A stretch of 64,000 nucleotides of DNA, from assembly GCA_031292385.1 (NCBI GenBank), contig JARLHE010000060.1, forward strand, positions 62,001-126,000. The letters are read 5' to 3'. This document shows positions 1 to 8,672 of this stretch, in pieces. Below the pieces are notes generated by a model that had not been told where the DNA came from, did no database searches, and saw only the letters and a program-made list of their open reading frames with translations. The first letter of the stretch is position 1; every line of letters begins with the position of its first letter. The DNA comes from Oligoflexia bacterium (GTDB lineage: Bacteria > Bdellovibrionota > UBA1018). A program made the translations under genes and the position numbers.

Positions 1-41
1 AACCACCAGTTTTGACGCGGGTCTCAACCAAAAGGTACGGC

Positions 42-842
42 CTACCTTTTTTTGATCCCGCAGACATAGGCGATCCAGGAATAGGCGTTATCCCCGTTTT
101 CGGTGCGGACGTACTCGCCGGTACCTTCGCCCTCGTGTTCGGTTTCCCACCAAACGCCGACATCATCGAAGCCGGCTTCCAGCAGGCAGTCCCGGAGTTC
201 GGGAATGCTCCAAAGCCGCCAGTCGTATTGGAATACATGGCGAAGCTCGCGTCCATTGGCGAGGTTGAAATGGATGCTGTAACGCGCCTCGTGAGTGATG
301 GGGTTAAATGAGCGCTGATCCCAGAAATAGGTGAAGAGGCGTTTTCCTTTTTCAAAAATGGGGCGTCTTTCGCGCGAGGTTTCGATGGCGCCCGGGCCAC
401 CGAGGGTTTCAAGGATGAGCATTCCATCCTTGGTGAGAGATCGGCGCACGCAGGTGAGATATTCGATGAGCTGGGCGCGCTGTTTAAAGATGAAAAAGGA
501 GAAATTGCAGGCGATCACGATATCCGATTTGGGAGACGTGACCGAGACGGCGTTGCCGCGGCGCACATCGATACGGCTTTGTTGCTCGCGGGTGAGGCGT
601 TTGAGGTGGTGTTTTTTTCCGTAGGCGAGGGGAGCCGGGTCCAAGTCGATGCACAGCGCCGTATTTTTCTTGTTGCGGTTGACCCATTCGACCGCATCCG
701 AAAAGGTTCCGCAGAAGTCCTCCCGCAGGTGGCGCGCGTACTTACCGAAAGTTTCCCGATACATCGCGACGAACATCGGGATGTGCACATCGGGCGACTG
801 AACGGAGCGCTCATAGAGGTCGTACTTATGGAGTTTGGGCAT
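42..842 (-). CDS. class I SAM-dependent methyltransferase
   Basis: A 266-residue cytosolic protein with a Rossmann-type methyltransferase layout. An EDFCGTF segment at residues 41-47 occupies the glycine-rich SAM-binding loop position, an acidic strand end (CIDLDP, about 64-69) should bind the ribose, and DIVIACNFSFF (about 107-117) resembles motif IV. The C-terminal third (HVFQYDWRLWSIPELRDCL) is typical of small-molecule or lipid methyltransferases. The substrate cannot be told from the sequence. The start is the ATG at 842. It is divergent from the small membrane-protein gene at 904 and has no partner inside the window on its own strand. Confidence 0.8.
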   Translation of the reverse strand: MPKLHKYDLYERSVQSPDVHIPMFVAMYRETFGKYARHLREDFCGTFSDAVEWVNRNKKNTALCIDLDPAPLAYGKKHHLKRLTREQQSRIDVRRGNAVSVTSPKSDIVIACNFSFFIFKQRAQLIEYLTCVRRSLTKDGMLILETLGGPGAIETSRERRPIFEKGKRLFTYFWDQRSFNPITHEARYSIHFNLANGRELRHVFQYDWRLWSIPELRDCLLEAGFDDVGVWWETEHEGEGTGEYVRTENGDNAYSWIAYVCGIKKR

Positions 843-903
843 GGTCCACTAGATACACTTAAGAGCGTTGCGAGTCGAGGCGGAGTGTAATAGTGTCAGC
901 ATC

Positions 904-1056
904 ATGGATCAATTTTTGGATAAGTTTCAGGACCTCATGTCGAATCGTGCCGTATCCATCGTCGTGATGTTGGGCGCCGCTGCCGGCGCCATCGTGAGCA
1001 TCGCGGGCGGATATTACATCACTTATCGCTTAGTCACCCTCATTGGCGCGAGCTGA
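904..1056 (+). CDS. small single-span membrane protein upstream of TonB receptor
   Basis: A 50-residue protein from the ATG at 904. A TTG at 868 would add 12 residues, but no Shine-Dalgarno favours it. An amphipathic N-terminus (MDQFLDKFQDLMSNR) is followed by a Gly/Ala-rich hydrophobic stretch of about 30 residues, so it should be a small inner-membrane protein. Its last codons overlap the TTG start of the TonB-dependent receptor by 14 bases, which suggests translational coupling and a linked role. I do not recognise a family. The size and single helix recall small accessory subunits of transport systems, but that is only a guess. Confidence 0.5.
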   Translation: MDQFLDKFQDLMSNRAVSIVVMLGAAAGAIVSIAGGYYITYRLVTLIGAS

Positions 1057-2848
1057 CCGGGTTTCCGCGCTCGCGCTTGGCGTTTCTTTAGCGCTGGTCA
1101 ACGCCTCCTACGCGGATTCGAATTCTTACGAGCTCCCTCCGATTCGGATGCAGGGCTCAGCCTCTGATTCCCTGATCGAAGATCCGGTCGTGCCCTCCGT
1201 GGAGAGGGCGATCGATAAGCCTTCCACGAACGGATCCATTTCCAATTCTTTTTCCGATCTGCTGCCGATTCCTCTCACGGATTACGGTTATCCCGGGACC
1301 GTGACGCAAGTTCGAGGATTGGGCCGTACCGTGGAAGACACGAACGTCGAGGCCTTGGGCGTGCCCTTGAATCTGCCTCAAGGCGGAGGCTTTGATTTAT
1401 CCACTTTTCCGCAGTTTTTCTGGTCGAGTTATGAGTTTCGTCTGGGGCCCGGAGGCATGGCTTTCGATCCGCGAGCCAGCACGGGCGTGATTTCGCTGAA
1501 GCCTTGGACCGCGCAAGCGATTGATGGCGATTCAAACTCATCGTCCAACGAAGGCAGGTTCACGCTGCTGGCCGGCCGTTCCTTGGGTCAAATATCGGCC
1601 GCAGCTCGATACGGAGACGTGGCGTTTTTGATGGGCGGCACCTTTGGCCAGGCGCATGGGCCTACCGGCTCGTTTTCAGTGCGCCTGCCGGATCTCGGGA
1701 GCGTACGATTGCGGGCGCACTTGCTTGCTACGAGCATCGACGCGTCGACGCCGGGACCGACGAGTCCGCCTTCATTTTTTTCGCCGAATGCGCGGCAGAC
1801 CAGCGCGCGTCTGGCTCCGATTTTGGAGGGGAGCGCCGATTTGGGAGGCGCGGCGGTCCTCAAGTCCTCCGCGTTTTTCGATCGCAGCTGGATCAATTAC
1901 GAAAACCCCGATCAGTCGTACTCGGGCGTCACCCGGGCCGATCAGTACGGCATCGAGAACGCGATCGTTTCCGGGCCCATGACTTACGGGGTGACGGCAA
2001 AACACGTGGTGCTGACGGGAACCTCTTACTCGGTCCCGGATGAGTCATCGCTCAACCTTCGAGCGGGACCTACTCTTCGTTTTGGCAGCTATACGCTCGA
2101 CGGTTATATCGGGGCGGATGCCGTCAGCGGAACCGGTTGGGAGCCGGCCGCGACCCTGGGGCTGCGCGAAAGCCTCCCGGGCCAGGTCGATATTTATACA
2201 CGGGGATCATATAGCTGGCGCTTTCCGACGCTGACCGATCGCTATGCCGAGATTCCGCCGTATTCGGTCGCGAATTCCGGGCTTTCACCCGAGCAGGTGA
2301 TGAGTTGGCTTTTGGGAAGCGAATTCCGCTCCGAGCGATGGCATTGGGCGCTGGAGGGAATGGCGCAATTCCGGAACCGCGCGCAACTTTATATCAGCGA
2401 TCCGGTGACCTATGTCGGGCAAACCGTGAACGCCGGCCATACGGATGAGCTTTCGCTGATGCCGAGCATGAGCTGGGATGCCTGGCCGGAGCTGCAGCTC
2501 TTTCAGTCCGCCCGCTTTTCGAGCTCGCAGGTCGCGAGCTTTAACGATCAGCGCATACCCTATGACCCGTTTTTGACCTACGTGGCGGAAGCGCGCTTTC
2601 ATGCGCGGGGCGAGAGCCCGCTCTGGCGCGCGAATTTGGGTATGCGCGCTTTAAGCTCGGCGCCCTCCGATTACGCCAACACGCCGCTGCCCGGCTACGC
2701 GCTCGCCCATATGGATCTGGAGTATCGCCTCGGCAAGGTGACGCTGCAGGGAAGAATCGAAAATCTTTTGGGCCGCGACGTTCAGGTCACGGCGGGTTAT
2801 CCGCTTCCGGGGCGGCTCTTCGTGCTCGGCGCGGTGGGCGAGATCTGA
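1043..2848 (+). CDS. TonB-dependent outer-membrane receptor
   Basis: A 601-residue protein that starts at a TTG. It has a hydrophobic signal peptide (about residues 7-24, ending ASYADS), a plug-like domain (about 70-160, with GYPGTVTQVRGLGRT), and a long series of alternating beta strands ending GRLFVLGAVGEI, as expected for a TonB-dependent barrel. Near the C-terminus, RIENLLGRDVQVTAGYPLPG is the conserved last-strand region seen in BtuB-like receptors. It should import a scarce nutrient (cobalamin, siderophore or similar) through the outer membrane. The substrate is not evident. It is coupled to the small membrane protein in front and overlaps the convergent dipeptidase gene by 52 bases. 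At 601 residues it is at the short end for the family. Confidence 0.8.
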   Translation: MARADRVSALALGVSLALVNASYADSNSYELPPIRMQGSASDSLIEDPVVPSVERAIDKPSTNGSISNSFSDLLPIPLTDYGYPGTVTQVRGLGRTVEDTNVEALGVPLNLPQGGGFDLSTFPQFFWSSYEFRLGPGGMAFDPRASTGVISLKPWTAQAIDGDSNSSSNEGRFTLLAGRSLGQISAAARYGDVAFLMGGTFGQAHGPTGSFSVRLPDLGSVRLRAHLLATSIDASTPGPTSPPSFFSPNARQTSARLAPILEGSADLGGAAVLKSSAFFDRSWINYENPDQSYSGVTRADQYGIENAIVSGPMTYGVTAKHVVLTGTSYSVPDESSLNLRAGPTLRFGSYTLDGYIGADAVSGTGWEPAATLGLRESLPGQVDIYTRGSYSWRFPTLTDRYAEIPPYSVANSGLSPEQVMSWLLGSEFRSERWHWALEGMAQFRNRAQLYISDPVTYVGQTVNAGHTDELSLMPSMSWDAWPELQLFQSARFSSSQVASFNDQRIPYDPFLTYVAEARFHARGESPLWRANLGMRALSSAPSDYANTPLPGYALAHMDLEYRLGKVTLQGRIENLLGRDVQVTAGYPLPGRLFVLGAVGEI

Positions 2849-4071
2849 GCCGGCGCCTGCAGCGGTTTCACTTTGGACCAAACCGCTAGGAATCGTTCGG
2901 TCCAGGCGTTGGGGTCGCGCGGTACGAGATCGAAATTTCGCATGGCCTGCCAAAGTTCGGCGAGTTGTCCGTACTGGCTGAGTCCGTGGTAGCCTTGCTT
3001 TTCCTGGGCGCTGCAGGCCGCGCCGAGGAAGTTCAGGGGGGCGTTGATGTCGCTTCCGATCATGACCGATTGCGCGTCCCCGACGATGCCCGCCATTTCA
3101 GAGTACTGAGTGAGAAAAATGGGAATACCCTGATCGCAGCTTCCCGTGCAAACCGTGGGGCAGTAAACCGGATCGGCCTTGGTTTCGGCGAGCATGTCTT
3201 CGCTGGGGAGCAAGCCGACAATGCCTCCGGTATCGCGAACTTTTTCAAGTCGCTCGGGGGTAACGCCGCGTTCGGCCCGATAATACCTTCTGAGAATGGT
3301 GTGCGTGTAGAGAAACGGCTGCTTCGCGCGCTCAAGCCAGGGCGTGAGCGCCGAATAAGTGCCGTCCGAAGTGTGCGCAAGATCGATCCAAATTCCGCGC
3401 TTAAGGAGGCTTTCGACGAGCCACTGGCCTTTCTTGCCCAGTCCGTAGCTGTGGACGCGCGCGCCGAATTGATCGAAATGCGGTGCAATGAGCGATTCGA
3501 GGGCGGCGATGGGATTGGTTAAAATCTCGATGCCCGGCATGAACGAGGCGCCGCCGATCGTGTCATCGGTGAAGTGGACGGGGGTGACGATTCGAACGCC
3601 GCGGCGGTCGATGAATTCGTTGAGATCTTCCTCCGTCTCGAGAACGCAGCTCGCTCCCTCGATCGAAAGAATCAGAATCCGCTTGCCGGCGTGAACGAGG
3701 CGCGCGGCTTCTTCCGCGCTTCGCGCGATGGCCCAGTCGGGGTGGGCGGTGACGAACGCTTCGGCCGCGTCAATTTGTTTGCGGATCGAGTCGCGGCAAG
3801 TGCTCCAAAAAAGCGGATGAGCGTAGAGCGCGACGATGATGATCCGCGCCCCCGAGTTCTCAAGCGCCTGGGCGTTGGCTTTTGCTCCCAAACGGCTTGA
3901 GGAAGAATCGGTCAGGACGGGGCTTGAGAAGCTTCCGAAGAAAGAGACTCCCGTGCCTTCGTAAAAAAACAGGTGGGCGTGCAGATCCACGATCGGGGCC
4001 GCGGCATGGGTGACGCCGGCGTGAGCCAAGATTGTGACGGTGGCAAGGAGGGTCCGGATGGAGGTTCGCAT
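2797..4071 (-). CDS. membrane dipeptidase (peptidase M19 family), secreted
   Basis: A 424-residue protein with a signal peptide (about 1-24, THAAAP cleavage region). The M19/renal dipeptidase fold is indicated by DLHAHLF at 29-35, LSIEGA near 136, WIDLAHTS and FLYTHTI (zinc-binding histidines), and IGSDINAP late in the protein. The family hydrolyses dipeptides, including D-amino-acid forms, and fits a periplasmic peptide-scavenging role. The first metal motif reads H-x-H where renal dipeptidases usually have H-x-D, so metal geometry may differ. Its 3' end overlaps the TonB receptor gene on the other strand by 52 bases. The start ATG is at 4071. Confidence 0.82.
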   Translation of the reverse strand: MRTSIRTLLATVTILAHAGVTHAAAPIVDLHAHLFFYEGTGVSFFGSFSSPVLTDSSSSRLGAKANAQALENSGARIIIVALYAHPLFWSTCRDSIRKQIDAAEAFVTAHPDWAIARSAEEAARLVHAGKRILILSIEGASCVLETEEDLNEFIDRRGVRIVTPVHFTDDTIGGASFMPGIEILTNPIAALESLIAPHFDQFGARVHSYGLGKKGQWLVESLLKRGIWIDLAHTSDGTYSALTPWLERAKQPFLYTHTILRRYYRAERGVTPERLEKVRDTGGIVGLLPSEDMLAETKADPVYCPTVCTGSCDQGIPIFLTQYSEMAGIVGDAQSVMIGSDINAPLNFLGAACSAQEKQGYHGLSQYGQLAELWQAMRNFDLVPRDPNAWTERFLAVWSKVKPLQAPAQISPTAPSTKSRPGSG

Positions 4072-4111
4072 AATGAATTATTTACGATTATACGCTACAA
4101 TAGGGTGTTGA

Positions 4112-5161
4112 ATGAAAAATTTTCCGGAGCTGTCACTACTCGAGAAATTAGCCGATCGAAGTTCACGCTTCGGTCAAGTGAGAGTCGCGGAGTCCGTTGA
4201 TTTTCGCGGTAATCCTTACCCCGTTTATTCTTTCGCCTTCGGTTCGCGCTCTCCCGACGCGCCGGTTTTCGGCTTAGTTGGCGGCGTGCACGGCCTCGAG
4301 AAAATCGGAACGCAAGTGGTGCTCTCGTTCTTGGATCATTTGCTGGAGCGCATGGAATGGGACGAGGGTCTCCGTTGGCAGTTGGAGAAAATGCGTTTCA
4401 TCCTGATGCCGCTCGTGAACCCCGTCGGCATGCACCGCAATACCCGCGCGAACGGCAACGATGTCGATTTGATGCGCAATTCGCCGGTGCGGTCGCTGCA
4501 AGGCGCGACGCCGCTCCTGGGCGGCCATCGTTTGAGCCGTCTTTTGCCCTGGTATATGGGCGAGGAGGGGAAGCTCGAGGCCGAGGCCAAGGCTCTTTGC
4601 GATTTCATTCGCCAGGAATGCTTTTCGTCCAAAAGCTCCGTCGTCGTCGACGTGCATTCGGGATTCGGCTTGGCGGATCAAATCTGGTTCCCTTACGCGC
4701 ATTCGACGGATCCTTATCCGGGCCTGCCGGACGTGGCCGCGCTCAAGGCGCTGCTGGATCGCGTGCTCCCGAACCATATTTACCGCTTCGAGCCGCAGGC
4801 GATTAATTACACAACTCATGGTGATCTTTGGGACTATCTTTACGACGAACATGGCGTGTCGGGAGCCAAGGACTCGGTTTTCGTTCCCTTGACGCTTGAA
4901 CTCGGGTCTTGGAACTGGATCAAGAAAAACCCCTTCCAGCTTTACTATCGGAGCGGGGCATTCAACCCCATGAAGATCCATCGGCAAAAGCGCGTGTTGC
5001 GGCGGCACTTGCCGTTTTTCGACTTCCTGATGCACGCGTCGGCGTTCCCGGCGAAATGGCGGCTCGAGCCAGGGTCGGTGCGCGAGGAGTTCCGTCAGCT
5101 CGGCATGCGGTACTGGTACCAGCATCTTTTGCCGGCGCCGGCGCTAGGCTCTGTCCGGTGA
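4112..5161 (+). CDS. M14-family zinc carboxypeptidase-like / deacylase-like protein
   Basis: A 349-residue protein. GGVHGLEKIG (H60, E63) matches the H-x-x-E zinc motif of the M14 carboxypeptidase / AspA-AstE superfamily. PLVNPVGMHRNTRANGND is the conserved substrate-binding region that follows, VDVHSGFG supplies the third zinc histidine, and LTLELGSWNW supplies the late glutamate. There is no signal peptide, so it is cytoplasmic. The likely activity is hydrolysis of a peptide or acyl-amino-acid bond; the substrate is unknown. It is divergent from the dipeptidase, with a 40-base gap holding both promoters, and convergent with ppk2 at a 6-base gap. Confidence 0.75.
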   Translation: MKNFPELSLLEKLADRSSRFGQVRVAESVDFRGNPYPVYSFAFGSRSPDAPVFGLVGGVHGLEKIGTQVVLSFLDHLLERMEWDEGLRWQLEKMRFILMPLVNPVGMHRNTRANGNDVDLMRNSPVRSLQGATPLLGGHRLSRLLPWYMGEEGKLEAEAKALCDFIRQECFSSKSSVVVDVHSGFGLADQIWFPYAHSTDPYPGLPDVAALKALLDRVLPNHIYRFEPQAINYTTHGDLWDYLYDEHGVSGAKDSVFVPLTLELGSWNWIKKNPFQLYYRSGAFNPMKIHRQKRVLRRHLPFFDFLMHASAFPAKWRLEPGSVREEFRQLGMRYWYQHLLPAPALGSVR

Positions 5162-5167
5162 ATAATC

Positions 5168-5941
5168 TCAGCGCAGGGTTCCGCGAAGCTCGGCTAAGGC
5201 TTCTTTCACGTATTTTTTGTCCGTGACCATGGCTTCCCGCTCCATCCACTTGCCGTGCGCGGTGAGTTTTTTACAGGTGAGGCGCGTGACCTCAAGGCGC
5301 GCATACTCTTTGTCGTTGGCGTCGATCACATGCCAGGGACATTGTTTTGTGTCGGTTTTCTTCCACATTTCTTCCGCGGCGGCGACGTAATCGGCCCATT
5401 TTTTCCTGCCTTCGATGTCGGCGGGGGTCAGCTTCCAATGTTTATAAGGGTCCTGAAGGCGGGCTTCAAAGCGCCGGAGCTGCTCTTCTTTCGATATTTT
5501 CAGAAAAAATTTAATGATCTCGACCCCGTCGTTCGCTAGCATCGCCTCGAACTGGTTGATCTCGCTGTAAGCGCGCTTCCAGTCCTTTTTGGGAGTGAGG
5601 CTCTCCACGCGCTCGACCAGAACCCGGCCGTACCAGCTGCGGTCAAAAATCCCGATCACCCCGGGCTTCGGAAGGCGGGTCCAAAACCGGTAAAGCCAAT
5701 GCCTTTCTTGCTCGCCCGGCTCAGGGGGGCCGATGGGGTGAACATCGATGCCGCGCGGATCGAGTGCTTCGGTAAGGCGACGGATCGCGCCGCCCTTGCC
5801 AGCGGCGTCAAAGCCTTCGAAGACGATGATCGCTCTTTTCTTGTTGTGATAGAGGCCTTCTTGAATTCTCAGTAGCTCGAGCTGGAGCTTGCGAATGGTT
5901 TTGTCAGCGGAAGCTTTTGATTTTGACGAGGCCTTGGTCAT
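5168..5941 (-). CDS. polyphosphate kinase 2 (PPK2) family protein
   Basis: A 257-residue protein of one-domain PPK2 length. It has a Walker A region FEGFDAAGKGGAIRRL at about 41-56, the PPK2 signature DRSWYGRVLVERVE at about 100-113, and a lid-like region FEARLQDPYKHWKLTPAD. It transfers phosphate between inorganic polyphosphate and nucleotides. The class (NDP-, NMP- or dual-specific) cannot be set by eye. The N-terminus is Lys/Ser-rich. It stands alone on the minus strand with its start at 5941. Close resemblance to the ADP/GDP-phosphorylating class is plausible but unproven. Confidence 0.88.
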   Translation of the reverse strand: MTKASSKSKASADKTIRKLQLELLRIQEGLYHNKKRAIIVFEGFDAAGKGGAIRRLTEALDPRGIDVHPIGPPEPGEQERHWLYRFWTRLPKPGVIGIFDRSWYGRVLVERVESLTPKKDWKRAYSEINQFEAMLANDGVEIIKFFLKISKEEQLRRFEARLQDPYKHWKLTPADIEGRKKWADYVAAAEEMWKKTDTKQCPWHVIDANDKEYARLEVTRLTCKKLTAHGKWMEREAMVTDKKYVKEALAELRGTLR

Positions 5942-6023
5942 GGAACCAGGTTACCGTGCGACTCGCCGCGGTCGCAAGGGTTTGGTCGGTATGGAGTGCG
6001 AATGGGCCGAGTAGGGGCGCGGG

Positions 6024-6569
6024 CTATGTGGGCACGGCTGGCTTAGGTTTTTGCGGCCGGTAATCGAGAAAGCCATCCGCCTCAAGCTCGTTCCGAAGAA
6101 CGTAGTATTTGGCCTCGGTAAATGCGCGGCCCCACTCCACGACGCGTGAATAGGCGAGCGCCGACCAGAATTTACCGAAGGCGTGGCCTTTTTTCGCGCC
6201 TGTAACGAACTGTGCGATTTTACCAGAAAACACGCGGAGAAAATCCTGAAGACCTTTTCGCGTCTTTCCGCGCACGAGCAGGTGCAGGTGGTTTCCGGAA
6301 TTGGCGAACTGATAAACGCGCACGCCGTAGCGACGGCTCAGCTTTGCGGTGAGGCGTTCGATCGCACGCCAGTTTTGCCCATAAAGAAGAGATAGCCGGC
6401 CTCGCGCTTTCTCGGATCGCAAGACCAGATGCAGCGGCCGCTTCGGATCGAGCGGTCTCGCGAGCTTTCGCTTGCCTTGGCGGATCGCGCCGCCGTGCTC
6501 GGTGCGGGCTTTGGGGATTGTGGTGAAGGCGAGTTGTTTCACGAACGAGTACATACCCCAGGCTTTCAC
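6024..6569 (-). CDS. REP-associated tyrosine transposase-like protein (Y1_Tnp, IS200-like domain)
   Basis: A 181-residue protein with the single-tyrosine HUH transposase features: H-L-H at 94-96 inside NHLHLLV, and a helix with tandem tyrosines AKYYVLRNE (155-156) that should hold the nucleophile. The N-terminus is basic and carries the RPLHLVLRS strand usual for RayT-type proteins. These are usually single-copy chromosomal proteins that process palindromic REP-like DNA, not active insertion sequences. No clear copy-flanking ends were seen. It borders the AT-rich block with two broken protease genes, and hairpin-forming DNA lies just upstream (6701-6755). Confidence 0.82.
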   Translation of the reverse strand: MKAWGMYSFVKQLAFTTIPKARTEHGGAIRQGKRKLARPLDPKRPLHLVLRSEKARGRLSLLYGQNWRAIERLTAKLSRRYGVRVYQFANSGNHLHLLVRGKTRKGLQDFLRVFSGKIAQFVTGAKKGHAFGKFWSALAYSRVVEWGRAFTEAKYYVLRNELEADGFLDYRPQKPKPAVPT

Positions 6570-6900
6570 CGCGAATCAGAGCGCGTATCTCATGATGAAT
6601 TTTGGGTTTTAAGGGATTTGTTTGTCGGCCATCTCCGCTTATATTCGAGTCGTTTTCTCAAATCGATTTAAACCGATTAAGACGATTTCGATCTTTCATA
6701 AAATCGCGATTATTGGCGGAAATAGGCCAATTTTTGCAAAGATTGCTCGCGATTTGATACAATGACTGTTCGCAAAAGCGCTCGTGAGTCCGAGCATCGT
6801 CGATGATTCAGCTCAAGATCGCATGAGCGCAGAAAGTCCGGCTGCCGCAGATTTTAAAGCGAGTCCTCCCGAACTCCTCGATCCGTCTGGGCGAGTAAGT
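6570..6900. other. AT-rich intergenic region with small ORF and inverted repeats
   Basis: This 331-base stretch has no recognisable full gene. It holds the promoter side of the transposase gene, a nested inverted repeat (6701-6755) and an ORF of 29 codons on the plus strand from ATG 6823 to TAG 6912, beginning MSAESPAAADFKASPPELL. That short peptide looks protein-like in composition and may be the truncated front of a gene cut by arrival of the block on its right. This is a weak inference. Confidence 0.35.
6701..6755. repeat. nested inverted repeat (cruciform-like)
   Basis: AAATCGCGA at 6701-6709 pairs with TCGCGATTT at 6747-6755. Inside the loop, TTGGC and GCCAA form a second stem followed by five T residues. 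It could be a terminator on the plus strand or a REP-like palindrome served by the neighbouring HUH transposase. Neither has been tested. Confidence 0.45.
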
Positions 6901-7604
6901 TCAATCGATTAGAACAGGCTCTCCGGAAGCAATGGCTTCTTTTAAGACGGGATTATTGTTGATGGCATTGCGACTTTCATCTCCCACTACGTTTTTAATT
7001 CCGTACCTCAAAAACGTAGCAGGAGTCGGAGCCAGCATAACGTAGGTTTTACTGTCACCCATCCCCTTGTCTCTAGATTGAGTCCGGTCAAAAAGGGCCT
7101 GAGAGACACCAACCGTATTTAAAAAGGCTGACTCTTCTTTAGCGACGTCTTGGTAATGAGCAAGAACGCTCGATATCTGATTATCAGTTAATCCCTGCTT
7201 TTTCATGTCCTCGACCGCATCGGTCCGGCCGACGGTGAGTAGAGCTTTGATATTCCCGTGATAACCAACAACCCCGTTGTTCAAAATTTTGTGCCGCCCC
7301 GAGGTGAAGATGTAGTTGGCGCAAGACGATACACATACTCCGTTCACTTCGATGTCAACGCCCTTTTGGAAAAGTAATTTCCCAATCTTTAGGCCTTCTT
7401 CAGCGTCTCCTCCCAAGGAGTTGACTACGATTTTCGAAACGCCTTGGTTCAGTAGCTCAACAAGCTGATCAGCATCACCGCTTTGATGTATCCGTCGAAA
7501 TGAAGTACATCGGGGGAAGTTGTCGTCCAATTGCCCGCCATACAGGTAGAAGCTAAAAGAAGAGAAATGACTATCAAACAAGATGACCGCAAAATAGTCG
7601 ACAC
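6901..7604 (-). pseudogene. secreted ClpP/crotonase-fold serine protease-like gene, frameshifted
   Basis: The main open frame gives a 226-residue product whose first 20-odd residues make no sense. The true start is a GTG at 7604 preceded by GTGGAGG. It opens in a different frame with a convincing signal peptide (about 24 residues, ILRSSCLIVISLLLASTCMA) and then SPDVLHFDGYIKA. At the run of T at 7482-7484 (AAA on the coding strand) the frame is lost. One added A would read HFDGYIKSGDADQLVELL and join the two parts. The downstream part has NSLGGDAEEG, VSSCANYIF (candidate nucleophile Ser) and GYHGN (candidate His) of the ClpP-like fold. It is either a decaying gene or a one-base sequencing error. 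Divergent from the trypsin-like gene. Confidence 0.7.
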
Positions 7605-7681
7605 GGGGCCTCCACTTGATTACAAAGGCCCTAATCTATTGCGATCCGAAAATTTAATCATTTTTGTCCGTGGATAATCCT

Positions 7682-8470
7682 ATGCGAGAAACTCGAATTT
7701 TAACCGGCCCTAAGAGCGTGCTTGCAACCACCGCGTTTGTCCTGCTTTTCATCGTTAGTCCGCAGTAAGCGAACGCGGTAATCGGTGGAGCACCCACCGA
7801 ACCCGGGGATGGTATTTCGAGGTCGGTGTTCGGACTTTTCAACTCGGTGTCCATGGAACTTTGTACCGCTACTTTGGTTTCTTCCAATGCCGCGCTAACT
7901 GCCGCACATTGCGTCGTTGACAACGATATATCCAAATCGGTTGCCATTTTTTCGGATGACTTGCTGCCGTTTATTTTGAATCCCGGGTCTTCAGTCGCAC
8001 CGACAGCGAGAGTGATTGAGCCGGACGTTTCGACGTTTGATGGAGAAAGGGCAATCGATCAGGACGATATTGCGATTATTCATTTAGACCATGTTCCACC
8101 AGGCTATAGTCCTGTCCAGTTCGCTCCCGGCCCGATCAACGTGGGGGACGAGATCGTAATTGCTGGCTTTGGCGCGTCCGCGGTGTCTATTGATCCTAAA
8201 ACTGGTGCAATTCATCACACCGATATCGGTCAGCTCAAAACTGCAGAGGTTATCGTCGAAGGAATGGATGCCAAGGAAATATTCATCGATCAATCCCATG
8301 GGGTCGGCGCATGCAACGGGGATTCTGGCGGGCCCGCATTTGTTAAGTCTTCAACCGGCGAACTACAGATTTGGGGCGTAATTAGTCGCGGCGTAGGAAA
8401 TTCCTGCGGGGAAACTGGAAAGATAACGAACGCGCTTCAGTACATGGATTGGATCAGTCGATCGCTCTAG
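7682..8470 (+). pseudogene. secreted trypsin-like (S1) serine protease with in-frame stop in signal region
   Basis: From ATG 7682 the frame encodes a signal peptide (MRETRILTGPKSVLATTAF, then VLLFIVSPQ). It meets TAA at 7766-7768 (codon 29) and continues without another stop as ANAVIGGAPTEPGDG and the protease domain to TAG 8468-8470. The catalytic triad is intact: TAAHC, DDIAIIHL and GDSGGPA. VIGG at the expected cleavage point matches the activation N-terminus of S1 proteases. Translation could restart at GTG 7826, but that product would lack export and the activation end. So it is a nonsense-mutated gene, or a sequencing error, or an unusual read-through. The block is AT-rich relative to its surroundings. 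Confidence 0.75.
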
Positions 8471-8505
8471 CGTTTACACGAGGTCCTCCTAACTACCGGT
8501 AGAGC

Positions 8506-8646
8506 ATGGTTGGCCGGGTTGGCGAGGTTTTGCTAGGCTTCGCTCGCGAACGCGTGATTTTTGATGTTTTTGAAGAAAAAAATGGCAAGGGCAAGCTGCC
8601 GAGAAGCCTGCGCGAAGAAATCGAAGAGTCTTCCCATGACATTTGA
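8506..8646 (+). CDS. 46-residue small ORF, unknown
   Basis: ATG 8506 to TGA 8646 encodes a charged 46-residue peptide beginning MVGRVGEVLLGFARERVIF and ending EEIEESSHDI. Composition is protein-like (alternating hydrophobic and charged, helix-prone), but there is no strong Shine-Dalgarno. It may be the tail of a longer gene interrupted by the protease block or a real small protein. It lies between the trypsin-like pseudogene and a perfect 20-base palindrome. Confidence 0.3.
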   Translation: MVGRVGEVLLGFARERVIFDVFEEKNGKGKLPRSLREEIEESSHDI

Positions 8647-8672
8647 TTAATGCCCGACTGTAACGTTCAAAA

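Noticed and set aside
484..890. Several ORFs of 67-103 residues opposite the methyltransferase gene
   Set aside because: Arg/Pro-rich shadow frames without start sites or domain signals.
6823..8646. Idea that the orphan ORFs at 6823 and 8506 are halves of one gene split by the protease block
   Set aside because: SGRV / VGRVGE look joinable, but the shared GGCGAG repeat gives different frames on the two sides and no homologue is known to me.
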